Source of the DNA: Candidatus Peregrinibacteria bacterium
Lineage (GTDB): Bacteria > Patescibacteria > Gracilibacteria > UM-FILTER-43-11
Assembly: GCA_030620215.1 (NCBI GenBank)
Contig: JAUXFE010000054.1
Span: 1-5,279, forward strand
Direction of reading: 5' to 3'
Length of the DNA stretch: 5,279 nucleotides
Below the pieces are notes generated by a model. That model was not told where the DNA came from. It saw nothing but the letters and a program-made list of their open reading frames with translations, and searched no databases. Made by a program: the position numbers and the translations under genes. Positions 4,304 through 5,279 of this stretch are shown one piece after another (position 1 is the first letter of the stretch; each line of letters begins with the position of its first letter).

Positions 4304-5020
4304 CTATTGAGGAATATTAAATTCCATCATTTCTCCGTCAGGTCCTGTAATAGTAACTTTACCATCATCCATTTTAACGTTACCAGTACCATCTTCAGTA
4401 TCAATGTTCATTTCAAAAGTATCTTCATCAACCATATCTATCGTTCCCCGGTCTCCGCCAAATCCTCCAAAGTCATAGCTTCCTTTCATTTGATAACCGA
4501 ACCCGAATTTACCAAATACAGGCGCAAGAAGCATGGAAATAACACCAATCACAATAAAACCGACAATAATCGTTCCGATAGCTCCACCTGTGGTTAATTT
4601 GTGAATCACCTTAAGAATAACAAAAAGAAGAATTAGCCCCCAAATCGCAGAAATTAATCCAAGCATAGGAAGTATGGTAAGCCAGCTTACTATCATTCCA
4701 TAAGCGAGTACTCTAAAAAACTCATCATGCTTAGCCTGACCCTTAAAAATACTTTTTGCGATAACGCTTACAACGTAAATACCGACTATTGTCATAACAA
4801 TCTGGATAACAGCCATGCCAATTCCCATTCCAAGGGTTGGCTTAAAAAATCCAGAAAAAAACTGTTGGCCAATTAAGCCAAGAACCGCCGCACCGATAAT
4901 AATATAAAAAGCATATGGAGTTTTATGCTTGTCACTAGCGACATGATGCATATCCGTATGCTTAAAAAGTGCTACCTGAATAGCAGTCTTAAGTTCAGTA
5001 ATTATATTTTCTTTATTCAT
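4304..5020 (-). CDS. Yip1-like integral membrane protein with acidic C-terminal domain
   Basis: This 238-aa protein has a hydrophilic N-terminus (1-34) and about five hydrophobic segments at roughly 36-56, 64-88, 102-119, 121-138 and 147-168. After these comes a soluble tail of about 70 residues. The membrane part, with FFRVLAYGMIVSW followed by a Gly/Ile/Leu-rich helix pair, resembles the Yip1 family. That family assignment is from general resemblance. The tail opens with a Gly/Phe-rich stretch (171-190) and continues as short acidic strands of DG-turn type (DEDTFEMNIDTEDG, then MDDGKVTITGPDGE), suggesting a small beta structure. There is no cleavable signal peptide. No catalytic residues are evident, and the role is unknown (membrane organisation or scaffold is a guess). 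The start is ATG at 5020-5018 and the stop is TAG. It is divergent from the metallopeptidase gene, and I see no clear promoter for it. Confidence 0.85.
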   Translation of the reverse strand: MNKENIITELKTAIQVALFKHTDMHHVASDKHKTPYAFYIIIGAAVLGLIGQQFFSGFFKPTLGMGIGMAVIQIVMTIVGIYVVSVIAKSIFKGQAKHDEFFRVLAYGMIVSWLTILPMLGLISAIWGLILLFVILKVIHKLTTGGAIGTIIVGFIVIGVISMLLAPVFGKFGFGYQMKGSYDFGGFGGDRGTIDMVDEDTFEMNIDTEDGTGNVKMDDGKVTITGPDGEMMEFNIPQ

Positions 5021-5069
5021 TTTATTTTTGTTTAAGAAATAACTGAAATAAGTTTATCGGATTTTTGTG

Positions 5070-5075
5070 TATAAT
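5070..5075 (+). promoter_or_regulatory. Perfect -10 box for the metallopeptidase gene
   Basis: TATAAT at 5070-5075 lies 26 nt before the ATG at 5102. Transcription would begin near 5082, giving a leader of only about 20 nt that consists almost entirely of the ATGAC repeat. TG dinucleotides sit just upstream (TTTTTGTG), close to an extended -10. No convincing -35 is present at 16-18 nt. Confidence 0.5.
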
Positions 5076-5084
5076 AAAAGACGT

Positions 5085-5108
5085 AATGACAACATGACGA
5101 AATGACAA
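5085..5108 (+). repeat. Three-unit AATGAC-type array spanning a start codon
   Basis: ATGACAAC (5086-5093), ATGACGAA (5094-5101) and ATGACAAT (5102-5109) form an 8-bp tandem, related in sequence to the 7-bp CAATGAC array at folK. The third unit provides the start codon of the downstream gene. In both places the coding frame begins at an ATGAC unit preceded by two out-of-frame ATGAC units. Confidence 0.8.
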
Positions 5109-5279
5109 TAACAATAAATAATAAACAGGTCCCACTTACCGTACGTCGGAGCTCACGTGCTAAACGATTGCGCCTACAGGTCAATACAGAAGAGCCTCAG
5201 GTTGTTCTCACAATTCCGCGCTTTGTGTTGAAATTTCAGGCAGATCGATTTTTAGAAGAAAAAATTCCGTGGATTGAAA
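5102..5279 (+). CDS. YgjP-like (DUF45 / M48-type) metallopeptidase, 3' partial
   Basis: The frame is open from ATG 5102 to the window edge, 59 complete codons. It is closed upstream by an in-frame TGA at 5087 and contains no earlier in-frame ATG, so the start is well fixed. The visible N-terminus has the family's opening pattern: a short beta strand ending VPLTVRRSSRAKRLRLQV, then VVLTIPRF and an amphipathic helix with FLEEKIPWIE, matching the usual VRRSxRARRLRLxV...VxxP...A..F...K..WI layout. The catalytic HExxH-type site would lie beyond the window, so activity cannot be judged. Relatives are cytosolic zinc proteins of the YgjP/UTP-pyrophosphatase-associated type; I make no claim about substrate. 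Residues 1-4 are repeat-encoded, and no Shine-Dalgarno is present. Confidence 0.8.
   Translation, partial: MTITINNKQVPLTVRRSSRAKRLRLQVNTEEPQVVLTIPRFVLKFQADRFLEEKIPWIE

Overview
The window is AT-rich bacterial DNA that reads with the standard code: TAA, TAG and TGA all close intact frames. No gene start has a convincing Shine-Dalgarno sequence. Several gaps carry short degenerate repeats built on AATGAC or ATCGTTTA words, and many proteins are small. Together with a Yip1-like membrane protein carrying an acidic tail, this is the style of a Candidate Phyla Radiation (Patescibacteria) genome. That placement is an inference from style, not a phylogenetic result.

Layout. Positions 1-552 (+) hold the 3' part of an unrecognised helical protein whose start lies outside the window. 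It converges on a two-gene minus-strand unit, 1504-585, encoding unknown acidic proteins of 241 and 60 aa, driven by a near-consensus sigma70-type promoter (TTGACT-16-TATAAT) at 1564-1537. Positions 1635-3158 (+) form a pterin/folate module: a COG0720 pyruvoyltetrahydropterin-synthase homologue (QueD/PTPS), FolK and FolE. A separate promoter at 3160-3189, overlapped by a perfect 11-bp inverted repeat, precedes a 112-aa unknown protein at 3222-3560 (+). Its stop is 6 nt from the stop of a convergent SAM methyltransferase (4169-3567). A 134-bp gap full of ATCGTTTA-type words in both orientations separates that gene from a membrane protein (5020-4304, minus). Divergent from it, the first 59 codons of a YgjP-type metallopeptidase run off the right edge.

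How the genes work together. FolE makes 7,8-dihydroneopterin triphosphate from GTP. The PTPS homologue carries the sequence CEHMHGH, which has both the Cys of the queuosine-type enzyme (CxxxHGH) and the Glu of the folate-type enzyme (ExxHGH). It could therefore make 6-hydroxymethyl-dihydropterin directly and bypass the aldolase FolB, which is not in this window. FolK would then pyrophosphorylate that product. FolP and later folate genes are also not in the window.

The most unusual sequence-level observation is that the start codons of folK and of the metallopeptidase lie inside AATGAC repeats. There they are the last step of a chain of overlapping ATGA stop/start sites. For folK this chain begins exactly at the stop codon of the PTPS gene.
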